Below, one piece after another: positions 39,600 through 47,720 of a DNA stretch of 64,000 nucleotides. Positions within the stretch are counted from its first letter, which is position 1. Each line of letters opens with the position of its first letter. The position numbers were made by a program, and so were the translations under genes. Below the pieces are notes generated by a model that did no database searches, was not told the origin of the DNA, and worked only from the letters and a program-made list of their open reading frames with translations. This stretch comes from Amycolatopsis saalfeldensis (lineage in GTDB: Bacteria; Actinomycetota; Actinomycetes; Mycobacteriales; Pseudonocardiaceae). The DNA lies in assembly GCF_900110575.1 (NCBI RefSeq), contig NZ_FOEF01000001.1, positions 186,001 to 250,000 of the forward strand, in the 5' to 3' direction.

Positions 39600-40250
39600 T
39601 CAAGCGGGCTGGGGCACTTCCGCCCGCGCTTGCGGGACGTCGGCCAAGAGGGTTTCGCCCTTGACGAGCCAGGCCAGCGCGAACGCGAAGATCGCCAGCG
39701 ACTCGAGCCAGACCGTCGGGTGCAGTGACGCCGTGGCGGTGTTGAAGAAGAGGCCCACGAGCACGACCAGGGCCAGGCTGGCGAGCATCACCACCCCGCA
39801 CACGCGGTACAGCACGTTGCGTGCCTTTTTCCTCGGCGTGGCAACGGAACCGTCCGACTTCGTGAACAGGAACAGGCAGAAGAAGGCCAGCGTCAGGAAG
39901 AACACTGCCGCGAAGACCAGGTGCGCCACGCCGATCGCGTGCTCCGTGGCGGTCGGCGAAGACGGGCTCGTGGGGAACAGCGCGACGCCGATGCCCGCGA
40001 CCGCCGCGACGTCGGCCGCGATGTCGTCGATCCGGCCGTAGCCGCGATAGGAAATCAGGAACACGCCGATCGCGCACAGGATGCCGACGAAGACGTTGCG
40101 CATGTCGCTGTAGTAGTAGCCGCTCAACGAGCCGAGCAGGCCACCGCCTTCCAGGATCTCCTTGCCGGCGATCACGACGATCGGCAGGGCGAAGCCCAGC
40201 ACCCCGATCGCGCGGCGGAGGAACAGGTACGAGCGGACGAGTGCGTTCAT
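39600..40250 (-). CDS. DUF998-like integral membrane protein
   Basis: This 216-aa protein has six likely helices, beginning LFLRRAIGVLGFALPIVVIA. They are separated by short loops that include LGSLSGYYYSDMRNVFVGIL and GRIDDIAADVAAVAGIGVAL, a pattern seen in DUF998-type membrane proteins. ATG 40250 opens the frame. It is convergent with the Rv1733c-like gene, 29 nt apart, and lies 60 nt downstream of the thioredoxin gene on the same strand. No function is known. Confidence 0.75.
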   Translation of the reverse strand: MNALVRSYLFLRRAIGVLGFALPIVVIAGKEILEGGGLLGSLSGYYYSDMRNVFVGILCAIGVFLISYRGYGRIDDIAADVAAVAGIGVALFPTSPSSPTATEHAIGVAHLVFAAVFFLTLAFFCLFLFTKSDGSVATPRKKARNVLYRVCGVVMLASLALVVLVGLFFNTATASLHPTVWLESLAIFAFALAWLVKGETLLADVPQARAEVPQPA

Positions 40251-40310
40251 GGGTGGGGCCTCCCCGTGGTCCGACGCTGCCTGCCTTAAGTTATCGGCTC
40301 GGCTCAGGGC

Positions 40311-40622
40311 TCACCTGAGGGCGTCGTCCAGTTCGGCGAGCAGCTTGGCCTTCGGGCGGGCGCCGACGAACGCGCGCACCGGCCGGCCGCCGCGGAAGAG
40401 CATCAGCGTGGGCAGCGACATCACCTGGTACGCCCGCGCGGTCTCGGGGTTCTCGTCGGTGTTCACCTCGCGCACGGTCAGCGAGCCGGCGCGCTCCTGC
40501 GCGATCTCCGCCAGCACCGGCGCGATCATCCGGCACGGCGGGCACCAGGTGGCCCAGAAGTCGACCAGCACCGGCTGGTCGTGCTCCAGCACCTCGGCGG
40601 CGAACGTGGCATCGGTGGTCAT
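40311..40622 (-). CDS. Thioredoxin with CPPC active site
   Basis: This 103-aa thioredoxin fold has VLVDFWATWCPPCRMIAPVL and the cis-Pro loop VMSLPTLMLFRGGRPV. The active site is Cys27-Pro-Pro-Cys30 rather than the canonical CGPC, a change expected to alter redox potential and favour a different partner range. ATG 40622 overlaps the stop of the MerR gene as ATGA, so its expression is tied to that regulator. It may act as the redox effector of that circuit. Confidence 0.93.
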   Translation of the reverse strand: MTTDATFAAEVLEHDQPVLVDFWATWCPPCRMIAPVLAEIAQERAGSLTVREVNTDENPETARAYQVMSLPTLMLFRGGRPVRAFVGARPKAKLLAELDDALR

Positions 40623-41011
40623 CGGATTCCTTCCTCGGCGGGGACGACGCAGGTCCCGGTGCGGGCGGCGGCCTCGGCGAGCTTGTCCATCAACGCGGCC
40701 CGCACGGCGCCGAGGTCGCGCAGGCAGGCCTCGACCTCTTCGAGCTTGCGGCGGTAGACCTCGACCGACTCGGCGCACGAGTCGCCGGTCTCGTGGCCGG
40801 TGCGCAGGCACTCGACGAACGGGCGGGTGTCGTCGAGGCTGAACCCGACCGTGCGCAGGGTCTGGATCTCGCTGACCAGACGCAGGTCGTCCTCGTCGTA
40901 CTCCCGGTACCCGTTCGCCGAGCGCTCCGCCGGCATCAGCCCCTGCGCCTCGTAGAAGCGCAGTGCCCGTGGTGTGGTCCCCGCCCGCTGGGCGAACTCG
41001 CCGATCCGCAT
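40619..41011 (-). CDS. MerR-family regulator
   Basis: This 130-aa regulator has the N-terminal winged helix MRIGEFAQRAGTTPRALRFY with EAQGLMPAERSANGYREYDE, the coiled-coil dimer helix, and a C-terminal part with Cys residues in FVECLRTGHETGDSCAESVE, ACLRDL and GTCVVPAEEGIR. Thiol or metal sensing is plausible. The ATG at 41011 lies directly after a -10-like TAGCGT, so the transcript appears leaderless. It is translationally coupled to the CPPC thioredoxin. Confidence 0.9.
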   Translation of the reverse strand: MRIGEFAQRAGTTPRALRFYEAQGLMPAERSANGYREYDEDDLRLVSEIQTLRTVGFSLDDTRPFVECLRTGHETGDSCAESVEVYRRKLEEVEACLRDLGAVRAALMDKLAEAAARTGTCVVPAEEGIR

Positions 41012-41025
41012 GCCCTGACGCTAAA

Positions 41026-41045
41026 CCTTGACGCTCGCGTGAAGG
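41026..41045 (-). promoter_or_regulatory. MerR-type operator between widely spaced promoter boxes
   Basis: CCTTGACGCTCGCGTGAAGG is an imperfect dyad (16 of 20 positions). On the minus strand it lies between a TTGCCT-like -35 and a TAGCGT-like -10 about 19 nt apart, the elongated spacer that MerR proteins act on. The start codon of merR follows 5-6 nt after the -10. Confidence 0.55.
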
Positions 41046-41052
41046 CAACCTC

Positions 41053-42243
41053 TCAGCTGGCGACCCGGTGGGGGTATTCGCGGTACTCGACCGCGTTCGC
41101 GGCGCGGGAGCCCATGTGGTCCCACAGCTTGCCGAACAGCGCGTTGCCCATCATCTTGTAACCGCGGTTGCGGGTGTGGATCCCCTTCTGCGTGGCCGGC
41201 ACGAGGAAGTTGGCCGAGCCGGCGCCGTTCTTGTGCCCGACGTGCGCGGGCTTGCGCAGCCGCTGTTCGTAGCGCGCGAACGCGGTCACGTGGTCTCCGC
41301 CGGCCGCGGCGAGCTCGCCCGCGAGGATCTGCGCGCCCATCATCGCCAGCCCGGTGCCGGAGCCGCCGGGGCCCGCGCACCACGCGGCGTCACCGAGCAG
41401 CACCACGCGGCCGGCCGACCACCGGTCGAGCCGGATCTGCCCGACGGAGTCGAAGTACAGGTCGTCCGATTCCGGCATCGCGCGCATCAGCCGGGGGATC
41501 TCCCAGCCCGCGCCCGCGTAGACGTCGGCCAGGATCTCCTTCTGCCGAGCCAGATCCGGACGGCCGTAACCACGCGGGTCGCCGCGGAAGTACAGGCCGA
41601 CGGTGACCGTCTCCGGCTCGCGGTTGCTCGCGATCATCGCGCTGCGGCCGGGTTCGCTGTGGATGAGGCCGCTGTGGTCCAGGCCGAGGTGGTTGGGCGC
41701 GGTGAAGCCCGCGACGTGGTAGCCGAGGCCCTGGCGGAACGACGCCTCCGGGCCGAACGCCACCGCGCGGACGCCGGAGTGGATGCCGTCGGCGCCCACC
41801 ACCAGGTCGAACTCGCGCGGCGCGCCGTGGCGGAACGTCACCTGCACCCCGTCGGCCGTCTCGGTGAGCGCGGTGACGCGGTCGCCGAAGACGTACTCGG
41901 TGTAGTCCTTGGTGCGGTCGTAGAGGATGCGGGCGAGGTCGCCGCGCAGCACCTCGACCTCACCGCTGATGAACCGGGACGGCACGGTGAACGCCGGCCG
42001 ACCGGCCTGGTCGAGCACGACCTGGTCGCCCATCGCGGTCTCCCGCTCGCGGACCGCGTCGGCGATCCCCATGGCGCCCAGCAGCTTCATCTGCTCGCCG
42101 CGGAAGTCGACGGCCTGGCCGCCGGGCCGCAGTGCCGGCGCGGTCTCGACGACCGTCACCGAGTAGCCGTGCTGGTGCAGCCAGTAGGCGGCCGCGGGCC
42201 CCGCCACGCTGGCGCCGGAAACGAGGACGGTCTTGCTGGTCAT
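41053..42243 (-). CDS. FAD-dependent monooxygenase
   Basis: This 396-aa flavoprotein is of the aromatic-hydroxylase type: the Rossmann motif VLVSGASVAGPAAAYWLHQH, the DG motif region DLVVGADGIHSGVRAVAFGP, and the third motif RVVLLGDAAWCAGPGGSGTG with LAMMGAQILAGEL. It would use NAD(P)H and O2 to hydroxylate a small substrate. ATG 42243 follows AAGGGGAT. It is 100 nt downstream of a MarR gene on the same strand and near a feruloyl-CoA synthetase-like gene, so a role in aromatic compound metabolism is reasonable but unproven. Confidence 0.89.
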   Translation of the reverse strand: MTSKTVLVSGASVAGPAAAYWLHQHGYSVTVVETAPALRPGGQAVDFRGEQMKLLGAMGIADAVRERETAMGDQVVLDQAGRPAFTVPSRFISGEVEVLRGDLARILYDRTKDYTEYVFGDRVTALTETADGVQVTFRHGAPREFDLVVGADGIHSGVRAVAFGPEASFRQGLGYHVAGFTAPNHLGLDHSGLIHSEPGRSAMIASNREPETVTVGLYFRGDPRGYGRPDLARQKEILADVYAGAGWEIPRLMRAMPESDDLYFDSVGQIRLDRWSAGRVVLLGDAAWCAGPGGSGTGLAMMGAQILAGELAAAGGDHVTAFARYEQRLRKPAHVGHKNGAGSANFLVPATQKGIHTRNRGYKMMGNALFGKLWDHMGSRAANAVEYREYPHRVAS

Positions 42244-42343
42244 CGCTGATCCCCTTCTCGGGTTCGATTTGGTGATGACGCAAGACTGCGGCGGAGCGCT
42301 GACCACGCCCGCACGAGAGGCTGACGGCCGCTGAACGGGACCG

Positions 42344-42826
42344 TCAGCGGGTGCAGGGATCGCCTTCGGCGTCCTCGTCGAGCCGCGCCAGCATCCGGTC
42401 GAAGACGCGGCCGAGCACTTCCAGGTCACCGGCGGAAAGCGGGTCGAAGAAGTACCGCCGCACCGTTTCCACGTGCTGGGGCGCGGCGGCCTGGATCGCG
42501 CCGCGCCCGGCCGCGGTCAGCCGCACCATCGAGCCGCGCGCGTCGTCCGGGCAGTCTTCGCGGGAGACCAGGCCGCGCTTCTCCATCCGGCTCACGTGAT
42601 GCGAGAGCCGGCTGCGGTCCCAGTCGACCTGGGTGCCGAGGTCGCGCATCCGCAACAGCTCGTCGGGGGCCTCGGACAGCGGCACGAGCAACGCGTAGTC
42701 GGCGCCGGACAGGCCCGCGTCACGCTCCAGCTGCCGGTCCACCGCGCCGCCGAAGTCGCGGAGCAGCCGGTGGTAGGAACGCCAGACGTGCGCCTCCCGC
42801 TCGTCGAGCCACCGCGCGTCCGCCAT
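42344..42826 (-). CDS. MarR-family regulator
   Basis: This 160-aa winged-helix regulator has LERDAGLSGADYALLVPLSE and the DNA-binding segment LGTQVDWDRSRLSHHVSRME with wing KRGLVSREDCPDDARGSMVR. ATG 42826 has a G-rich lead. It lies between the feruloyl-CoA synthetase-like gene and the FAD monooxygenase on the same strand and is probably the local phenolic-acid-type repressor, by analogy with MarR proteins of aromatic pathways. An AT-rich dyad region lies just upstream. Confidence 0.9.
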   Translation of the reverse strand: MADARWLDEREAHVWRSYHRLLRDFGGAVDRQLERDAGLSGADYALLVPLSEAPDELLRMRDLGTQVDWDRSRLSHHVSRMEKRGLVSREDCPDDARGSMVRLTAAGRGAIQAAAPQHVETVRRYFFDPLSAGDLEVLGRVFDRMLARLDEDAEGDPCTR

Positions 42827-42831
42827 CCCCC

Positions 42832-42862
42832 GATCCTACAAAATTGTTGATACATCATCACG
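42832..42862 (-). promoter_or_regulatory. AT-rich promoter/operator region of the MarR gene
   Basis: CCTACAAAATTGTTGATACATCATC is the only AT-rich stretch here; it contains short dyads (ACAA...TTGT, TGATACATCA) and overlaps the stop codon of the upstream ligase gene. It suits an autoregulated MarR promoter. The exact boxes cannot be fixed by eye. Confidence 0.35.
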
Positions 42863-44645
42863 GCCTCGCGGCGAGGATCACCTCCGGGCCGGGATCGGCG
42901 GCGTAGAGCCGTTCCACGATCCCGGCGCGCCGCCGCAGCACCTGGCGCTGGTTGACGTACCCCTTGTCCGTGATCTCGCCGGCGTCGAGGTCCGGCGGCT
43001 CGGCGAGCAGCACGAGCCGCTCGACGCGCCCGGCGGAGCCCGCGGTGGCGTTCAGCCCGGCCAGCAGCTTCGCGAGGTGCGCGGCCAGCCCCGGGTGGAC
43101 CAGGCAGCCGTCGACGACCGTGGGCTCAGCCCGGGCTTCGGCTTGGTTGAGCCAAGCCAGCGCGCCCACGTGCGCCCGGTCCTCCCCCGTGATCACCGCG
43201 TCCGAAAGCACCGGGACGGCCGAAAGCAGCGCCGTCCGCAGCGCGCCGACGCGGACGAACGTGCCGGTGCCGAGCTTGAAGTCCTCCGCGATCCGGCCGC
43301 CGAACAGCAGCCCGGCGTTCGGGTCCGCGGGATCGACCGGCAGCGCGGCGTCGCCGGTGCGATAGAAGCCGTCGCCGTCGAACGCGGCGGCCGTCTCCTC
43401 CGGACGGCCCAGGTAGCCGGGCGTCACGGCGGCGCCCCGCACCCGGATCTCCCGCGCGCCGCCGACGGGCGCGAGCTTCACCTCCAGCCCCGGGAGCGGG
43501 ACGCCGATGCACCGCGCGTCCTCGAACGCGTAATGCGCGCTGGTCACGGCGGGCGCGGTTTCGGTGGCGCCCCACGAGCCCGTGAGCGCGACGTCGTGGC
43601 CGGTGGTGGCGCGCGCGACCGCCGCGAGCCGTTCACGCAACGCGGCGGGGAGCGCGGCCGCGGCGTTGAACAGAAGCCGCACTCGGGAGAAGAAGACCTG
43701 AGCGAAGTCGGCGTCCTGCTCCAGCACGGGCACGAGCTGGGCATAGCCGGCGGGGACATTGAAGTAGAGCGTCGGCGGCGCGGAGCGCAGGTTCTCGACG
43801 CTCCGGGCGAACAGGTGCGGCGCGGGTTTGCCGTCGTCGATGTACAGCGTGCCGCCGCCCCGCAGCACCAGGCCGACGTTGTGGTTGCCGCCGAAAGTGT
43901 GGCTCCACGGCAGCCAATCGACGAGCACCGGCCGCTCTTCGGCGAGGAACGGCCAGGCCTGGGTGATCGCCTGCTGGTTGGAGCACAGCATGCGGTGGGT
44001 GTTCAGCACCCCCTTCGGCGTGCCGGTGGAGCCGGACGTGAAAAGCACCTTCGCCAGCGTGTCGGGCCCGACTCCGGCGTACGCGGCTTCGACGCCGGGC
44101 CCCGGCTTCGTCGCGAGCAGGTCGTCGAGCAGTTCGGCGCCGGGCACGGGATCACGCGCGACGACCACCGCGCCACTCGACACCGCGGCGAGCGCGGCCG
44201 CGAACGGGCCGCCTTCCTCGGCGAAAACCAGCCCCGGCCGTAACAGTGCAGCGATCTCGCGGATGCGCGCGTGGTCGGCGCTGAGCAGGGAGTACGCCAC
44301 GCTGATCGGCGCGACCGGGACGCCCGCCGTCAGCGCGCCGAGAGTGAGCACGAGGTGGGCCGCGGAATTGCCGGAAAGGATCAGCAACGGGGCGTCCGGG
44401 CCGAGCCCGCGGCCGAGCAAGGCCTGGCCGACGGCGTCGGCACGGCGGCGCACCTCGCCGTAGGTCAGCGTCGTCCAGCCATCCCCGGCGCGCTCGGCCA
44501 CCAGCGGGTAGTCCGGGTCGATCGCCGCCCACTCGCGCAGCTTGGCGGCGACGCTCCGCGGGTACGGGCCCAGCGGCGTCCGGGAGCGGAAGACCACGCT
44601 CCCGTCCGGCCGGTCGTCGCGCTCGACGTCGGGCACAGCGAACAT
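42858..44645 (-). CDS. AMP-dependent acyl-CoA ligase, feruloyl-CoA synthetase-like
   Basis: This 595-aa adenylate-forming ligase has the P-loop LFTSGSTGTPKGVLNTHRML, GSWGATETAP, and the hinge/A8 region YRTGDAALPVDP with GRIAEDFKLGTGTFVRVGAL. The FKLGTG form and long C-terminal domain resemble feruloyl-CoA synthetases, which activate hydroxycinnamic acids. The canonical C-terminal catalytic Lys is probably within ITDKGYVNQRQVLRRR. ATG 44645 is used. It follows a MarR gene by 31 nt (likely operon) and is followed by another MarR gene. Confidence 0.87.
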   Translation of the reverse strand: MFAVPDVERDDRPDGSVVFRSRTPLGPYPRSVAAKLREWAAIDPDYPLVAERAGDGWTTLTYGEVRRRADAVGQALLGRGLGPDAPLLILSGNSAAHLVLTLGALTAGVPVAPISVAYSLLSADHARIREIAALLRPGLVFAEEGGPFAAALAAVSSGAVVVARDPVPGAELLDDLLATKPGPGVEAAYAGVGPDTLAKVLFTSGSTGTPKGVLNTHRMLCSNQQAITQAWPFLAEERPVLVDWLPWSHTFGGNHNVGLVLRGGGTLYIDDGKPAPHLFARSVENLRSAPPTLYFNVPAGYAQLVPVLEQDADFAQVFFSRVRLLFNAAAALPAALRERLAAVARATTGHDVALTGSWGATETAPAVTSAHYAFEDARCIGVPLPGLEVKLAPVGGAREIRVRGAAVTPGYLGRPEETAAAFDGDGFYRTGDAALPVDPADPNAGLLFGGRIAEDFKLGTGTFVRVGALRTALLSAVPVLSDAVITGEDRAHVGALAWLNQAEARAEPTVVDGCLVHPGLAAHLAKLLAGLNATAGSAGRVERLVLLAEPPDLDAGEITDKGYVNQRQVLRRRAGIVERLYAADPGPEVILAARP

Positions 44646-44676
44646 CCGGCCTCCTCGGCGAGGTCCCCCTCCACAA

Positions 44677-45153
44677 CTATTGCGGCTCGCGGGAAATTTG
44701 TCGAACGTCAGCCGGTTCCGGTTCGACCAGCCGGCGCATCACGGCGCCGGCCTTGAGCAGCAGCTCCACCTCGTCCTGGTCGAGTTCGCCCAGCCGCTCG
44801 GCCAGCGCTTCGGATTCGTCGCGCACCACCGCGCGCAGCCGCCGCCGTCCCGGCTGGGTGAGGTGGACGTAGCTCACGCGCCGGTCGTCCGCGTCGGTCC
44901 CGCGCGCCACCAGCCCGGCCTCCTCCATGGCGTGCACGACCTTCGTCGCGGTCGGCTGGGAGCAGCCGACCTCGTCGGCGAGCGCGCCGATCCGCAACGG
45001 CCCGGAGCGCGAGAGCTTGGCCAGCACCAGCAGCTGGGTGCGGGGCAGGCCGTCCGGCGGCGCGGCGCGGCGCAGCTCCCGCAGCAGCCGGTGCAGCGAC
45101 AACACGAACTGGAACGCCTCGTCGGCGTCGGCATCCCGCGGCTCGCGCACCAT
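44677..45153 (-). CDS. MarR-family regulator
   Basis: This 158-aa MarR protein has LPRTQLLVLAKLSRSGPLRI, recognition helix VGCSQPTATKVVHAMEEAGL and wing ARGTDADDRRVSYVHLTQPG. ATG 45153 is preceded by GGAAGGAG; a GTG 18 nt upstream is less likely. It lies directly upstream of the feruloyl-CoA synthetase-like gene and may be co-transcribed with it, giving that ligase two flanking MarR regulators. Confidence 0.9.
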   Translation of the reverse strand: MVREPRDADADEAFQFVLSLHRLLRELRRAAPPDGLPRTQLLVLAKLSRSGPLRIGALADEVGCSQPTATKVVHAMEEAGLVARGTDADDRRVSYVHLTQPGRRRLRAVVRDESEALAERLGELDQDEVELLLKAGAVMRRLVEPEPADVRQISREPQ

Positions 45154-45181
45154 GTCCGCTCCTTCCCTCACCCGGCCGGTC

Positions 45182-47017
45182 TCACCGGATGCGCAGCTCC
45201 GGTGAGTACAGATCGAACCAGGTCGCGAAGTTCAGCACTCGTTCGAGGAGCGGTCGCAGCGGCGAGGCCGTCTCACCGGCCGCCATCAGGCCCTTCAACG
45301 ACCCGTGGTCCATCAGGTCGAACACCGGGTGCGCGCGGTTCACCAGCAAGTCCTCGACCTGCTCGCGCAGCGCTTCGAAGTACTTCGGATCCTGCGTGGA
45401 CGGGTACGGGCTCTTCACCCGCTCCGCCACCGAGACGGGCAGGACATCACGGGCCGCGGCCCGCAGCAGGCTCTTCTCGCGGCCGTCGAACGTCTTCATC
45501 GCCCACGGCGTGCGGTAGACGTACTCCACCAGCCGGTGGTCGCAGAACGGCACGCGCACCTCGAGGCCGACCGCCATGCTGAGCCGGTCCTTGCGGTCGA
45601 GCAGGACCCGCACGAACCGCGTGAGGTGCAGGTAGCTGATCACGCGCATGCGGCGCTCGTGCTCGCTCTCGCCCGCGCGCGTCCCGGCTTCGGCGACGGC
45701 GGTGGCGTAGGAGTCGCGGATGTGCCCGCCGAGGTCCAATGTGGACATCAGGTGGCCGCTGAACAGCCCCCCGCCGGGCCGTCCGCCCGCCCCGAGCCGG
45801 CGCGCCAGCCACGGGAACGTGTCGGCCTGCTGCACCACGGGATCGTGGAACCACGCGTAACCGCCGAACACCTCGTCCGCCGACTCGCCCGAAAGCGCCA
45901 CGGTGGAACGCTCGCGGATCGCCCGGAACAACAGCAACAGCGAGTTGTCGAGATCACCCAGCCCGGACGGCAGATCACGCGCGGCCACGACCGCGCGGCG
46001 CACCGCCGGGTCGGCGAGGTCACCCGAGTCGAGCACGATGTCCTGGTGCAGGGAGCCGACGTGCTCGTGGACGTCGCGGACGTACGGCGCGTCCGGGGTG
46101 GACCGTGACTGGTCGGCCACGAAGCGCTCGGCGTGCCCGGCGAAGTCGACGGCGAAGCTGCGCACCTGCTCGTCCTGATCGGCCAGCTGCCGCGCGGCCA
46201 GCGCGGTGAGCACGCTGGAGTCGAGGCCGCCGGAAAGCAGCACACAACGCGGCACATCGGCGACGAGCTGGCGGCGCACGATGTCGTCGAGCAGTTCGCG
46301 CACGCGTTCCACGGTCACGCCGACGTCGTCGGTGTGCTCACCCGCCTCCAGCCGCCAGTACCGGTGCACGCGCAGGCCCTGGCGGTCCAGCGTGACGACG
46401 GTGCCGGGCTCGACCTCCCGCATGCCCGACCACACAGCCTGGCCGGGGTTCTTCGTGAACGACAGCAGCTCGCGCAGGCCGTCCGCCTCGATCACCGGCC
46501 GGACGCCGGGGTGCGCGAGGATCGCCTTCGGCTCGGAGCCGAACAGCAGCCCTTCGCCGTGCGGGAAGTAGTAGAGCGGCTTGATGCCCATCCGGTCGCG
46601 TACGAGCAGCAGTCGCTCCTCGCGGGAATCCCAGATCGCGAAGGCGTACATGCCGTTGAGCCGCTCGGCCAGGCCGGCGCCCCACTCGAGGTAGCCGCGC
46701 AGGACCACCTCGGTGTCGCTGGCCGTGGTGAACCGGTGCCCGCGCCGGGTCAGCTCCGCGCGCAATTCGGCGAAGTTGTAGACCTCGCCGCTGTAGGTGA
46801 GCGCGACGGTCCCGCCGGCCTCGGCGGTCATCGGCTGGGTGCCCAGCTCCAGATCGATGACGGCCAGCCGGCGGTGGCCGAACGCCGCGGGCCCGGCCGC
46901 CCACAGCCCGGCCGCGTCCGGCCCCCGGCAGGCCATGGTCGCGGTCATCGCCTCGACCGTCTCCCGCTCGGCCGTCAGGTCCCGGCCGAAGTCCACCCAT
47001 CCCGTGATCCCGCACAT
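45182..47017 (-). CDS. asnB: Asparagine synthetase, glutamine-hydrolysing
   Basis: This 611-aa amidotransferase has the N-terminal glutaminase domain with catalytic Cys2 (MCGITGW), Arg/Asn/Asp residues in RLAVIDLELG and YSGEVYNFAEL, and the C-terminal synthetase domain with the PP-loop CVLLSGGLDSSVLTALAA. Other synthetase markers are SGESADEVFGGYAWFHDP and RVPFCDHRLVEYVY. ATG 47017 places Cys at position 2, which the mechanism requires. It converts aspartate to asparagine. It is a free-standing gene; relatives also act in natural-product amidation or cell-wall modification, which cannot be excluded. Confidence 0.92.
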   Translation of the reverse strand: MCGITGWVDFGRDLTAERETVEAMTATMACRGPDAAGLWAAGPAAFGHRRLAVIDLELGTQPMTAEAGGTVALTYSGEVYNFAELRAELTRRGHRFTTASDTEVVLRGYLEWGAGLAERLNGMYAFAIWDSREERLLLVRDRMGIKPLYYFPHGEGLLFGSEPKAILAHPGVRPVIEADGLRELLSFTKNPGQAVWSGMREVEPGTVVTLDRQGLRVHRYWRLEAGEHTDDVGVTVERVRELLDDIVRRQLVADVPRCVLLSGGLDSSVLTALAARQLADQDEQVRSFAVDFAGHAERFVADQSRSTPDAPYVRDVHEHVGSLHQDIVLDSGDLADPAVRRAVVAARDLPSGLGDLDNSLLLLFRAIRERSTVALSGESADEVFGGYAWFHDPVVQQADTFPWLARRLGAGGRPGGGLFSGHLMSTLDLGGHIRDSYATAVAEAGTRAGESEHERRMRVISYLHLTRFVRVLLDRKDRLSMAVGLEVRVPFCDHRLVEYVYRTPWAMKTFDGREKSLLRAAARDVLPVSVAERVKSPYPSTQDPKYFEALREQVEDLLVNRAHPVFDLMDHGSLKGLMAAGETASPLRPLLERVLNFATWFDLYSPELRIR

Positions 47018-47106
47018 GCCCGTTACCCCCGTCGCCGAGAAACATTCATAGGGAATGAAACTATCTCGCGGGCGCGCCGCAGACAAGGCCGTTTTCGATC
47101 AGCCGG

Positions 47107-47697
47107 TCACGAAGACGGGTACAGCCGGCCCATCAGCTCCAGCACCTCGTCGATCATCCGGGTCGCCTCGGCCTTCGACGGGGCGTCGGCCACCTCGCGG
47201 CCGGCCTCGGTGGACATCGCGGTCAGCGAGAGCACGAGCATGTCCGACAACGGCCGGGTGTGGCCGTTGACCAGGGTCGCGTTGGCCGTGAGCCACTCGC
47301 GGAACCGCTCGCGCGACAGCAGGCCGAAGCCGGCCGGGCCGTTTCCCGAAAGGAACAGCCGGGCCAGCTTCCGCTCCTGCCAGCAGCCCTCGAGGTAGGC
47401 CCGCGCCCCGGCGATGTACAGCCGCAGCGCGTCCTCCTCGCCCGCCGCCAGCGCCGTCCGGAACGCCTTGGCCGACCGGTGCTGCTGGCGGCGGTTGTAC
47501 TCGTTGTAAACGGTGATGTACAAATCGGACTTCGCGGCGAAGTGGTGGTACAGGCTGCCGATGCTCGCGCCGGCCCGTTCGGCGATCATCGCCATGCTCG
47601 CCCGCTCGTAGCCGGCGGCGGTGAACACCTCACCGGCCGCCGAGAGCAGCGCCGCCCGGGTCGCCTGCGCCCGCTTGCTCCCTGTCGCCTCCGTCAT
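47107..47697 (-). CDS. TetR-family regulator
   Basis: This 196-aa TetR protein has RAALLSAAGEVFTAAGYERA with recognition helix MIAERAGASIGSLYHHFAAK. The C-terminal domain includes RLYIAGARAYLEGCWQERKL. ATG 47697 opens 23 nt after the end of the substrate-binding-protein gene of the branched-chain amino acid transporter operon, so it may be the last gene of that operon and its regulator. The ligand is unknown. Confidence 0.9.
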   Translation of the reverse strand: MTEATGSKRAQATRAALLSAAGEVFTAAGYERASMAMIAERAGASIGSLYHHFAAKSDLYITVYNEYNRRQQHRSAKAFRTALAAGEEDALRLYIAGARAYLEGCWQERKLARLFLSGNGPAGFGLLSRERFREWLTANATLVNGHTRPLSDMLVLSLTAMSTEAGREVADAPSKAEATRMIDEVLELMGRLYPSS

Positions 47698-47720
47698 GAC
47701 GCGATTGTGCCGGACGCGCC

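Noticed and set aside
45182..47017. Lasso-peptide cyclase instead of asparagine synthetase
   Set aside because: The protein keeps the N-terminal catalytic Cys2 glutaminase domain, and no precursor, B1/B2 protein or transporter of a lasso cluster is adjacent.
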